NCBI GenBank assembly: GCA_017408185.1
Contig: JAFQVE010000520.1
Coordinates: forward strand, 1 to 6,143
Source: Oscillospiraceae bacterium
Lineage (GTDB): Bacteria; Bacillota_A; Clostridia; Oscillospirales; JAAYXM01
Direction of reading: 5' to 3'
DNA length: 6,143 bases
The translations under genes were made by a program, and so were the position numbers. Within the stretch, counting starts at the first letter, position 1, and each line of letters opens with the position of its first letter. The notes beneath the pieces were generated by a model. That model saw only the letters and a list, made by a program, of their open reading frames with translations, searched no databases and had not been told where the DNA came from. Positions 6,006 to 6,143 of this stretch are shown here, piece after piece.

Positions 6006-6011
6006 AGGAGG
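6006..6011 (+). promoter_or_regulatory. Shine-Dalgarno site deciding the lipoprotein start
   Basis: AGGAGG lies 9 bases before ATG at 6021. Two in-frame ATG codons further up (5964 and 5973) lack such a site and would place a polar, charged stretch before the signal peptide, so 6021 is the start. Confidence 0.9.
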
Positions 6012-6020
6012 AATTTTACC

Positions 6021-6143
6021 ATGAAAAAACTCATCGCGCTTACTCTTGCAGGAATTATGATTTTCGCCCTGTGCGCATGCACAGGCGGAAGCGGGCAGAC
6101 CGCGCTTGAAGGACAGGATCCGTCAGAACCACTGACAAAGGAC
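6021..6143 (+). CDS. Lipoprotein, N-terminal fragment (possibly a solute-binding protein)
   Basis: The first 41 codons are present and the gene runs past the window edge. The protein opens with MKKLIALTLAGIMIFALCAC, a lysine-rich start, a hydrophobic core and the lipobox LCAC (17-20), so Cys20 should be lipid-modified and the protein held on the outer face of the cell membrane after signal peptidase II cleavage. A short Gly/Ser-rich, flexible stretch (TGGSGQ) follows, then EGQDPSEP. This start is common to ABC-transporter substrate-binding proteins and many other lipoproteins of Clostridia, but no mature-domain motif is visible, so function cannot be assigned. It has its own promoter and strong ribosome binding site, and a terminator separates it from the ATPase. 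Confidence 0.88.
   Translation, partial: MKKLIALTLAGIMIFALCACTGGSGQTALEGQDPSEPLTKD

Noticed and set aside
5964..6020. Upstream in-frame ATG codons that would extend the lipoprotein
   Set aside because: They lack a ribosome binding site and would put about 16 to 19 polar, charged residues before an otherwise normal lipoprotein signal peptide.

Overview
The window reads as chromosomal DNA from a low-to-moderate GC Gram-positive anaerobe, most likely a gut-type Clostridia (Oscillospiraceae/Ruminococcaceae-like). The grounds are strong AGGAGG-type ribosome binding sites, consensus sigma-A promoters with extended -10 elements, an L-fucose isomerase/sugar kinase pair, and a DUF4143-type ATPase of a sort common in these genomes. 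The taxonomic placement is inference. All five well-supported genes and the partial lipoprotein gene are on the + strand.

Bases 1-1594 are the end of a deoxy-sugar catabolic operon. It holds the last 69 codons of L-fucose isomerase (fucI), then, 10 bases later, a rhamnulokinase-family FGGY kinase that probably phosphorylates the ketose FucI makes (L-fuculose, or the D-arabinose-derived analogue).

Bases 1595-1735 carry no gene. They hold a long perfect inverted repeat whose right arm covers the -35 box of a very good promoter, followed by purA (adenylosuccinate synthase, last branch of purine synthesis to AMP). The reading frame is open upstream of purA, but the ribosome binding site places the start at 1736. 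Eleven bases after purA, with its Shine-Dalgarno sequence touching the purA stop codon, lies a nucleotide-sugar dehydrogenase of the UDP-ManNAc/UDP-glucose dehydrogenase family. The two are probably one transcript, ended by a hairpin plus T-run at 4261-4309.

Bases 4310-5833 look like a self-contained accessory unit. It has a consensus promoter (TTGACA-16-TATAAT), a set of AATTTGCG-type repeats spaced 32-33 bases apart that overlie the promoter, the likely transcript start and the ribosome binding site, then a GTG-started AAA+ ATPase with a C-terminal DUF4143/PD-(D/E)xK-like region, and finally a strong 17-bp-stem terminator. This gene is visibly more A/T-rich than purA and its partner. The repeat-covered control region is the most interesting part of the window, and suggests autoregulation or a dedicated repressor.

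Bases 5834-6143 hold a promoter, a leader that can fold, and the first 41 codons of a lipoprotein cut off by the window edge. I see no RNA gene, CRISPR array, insertion sequence or complete new defence system.
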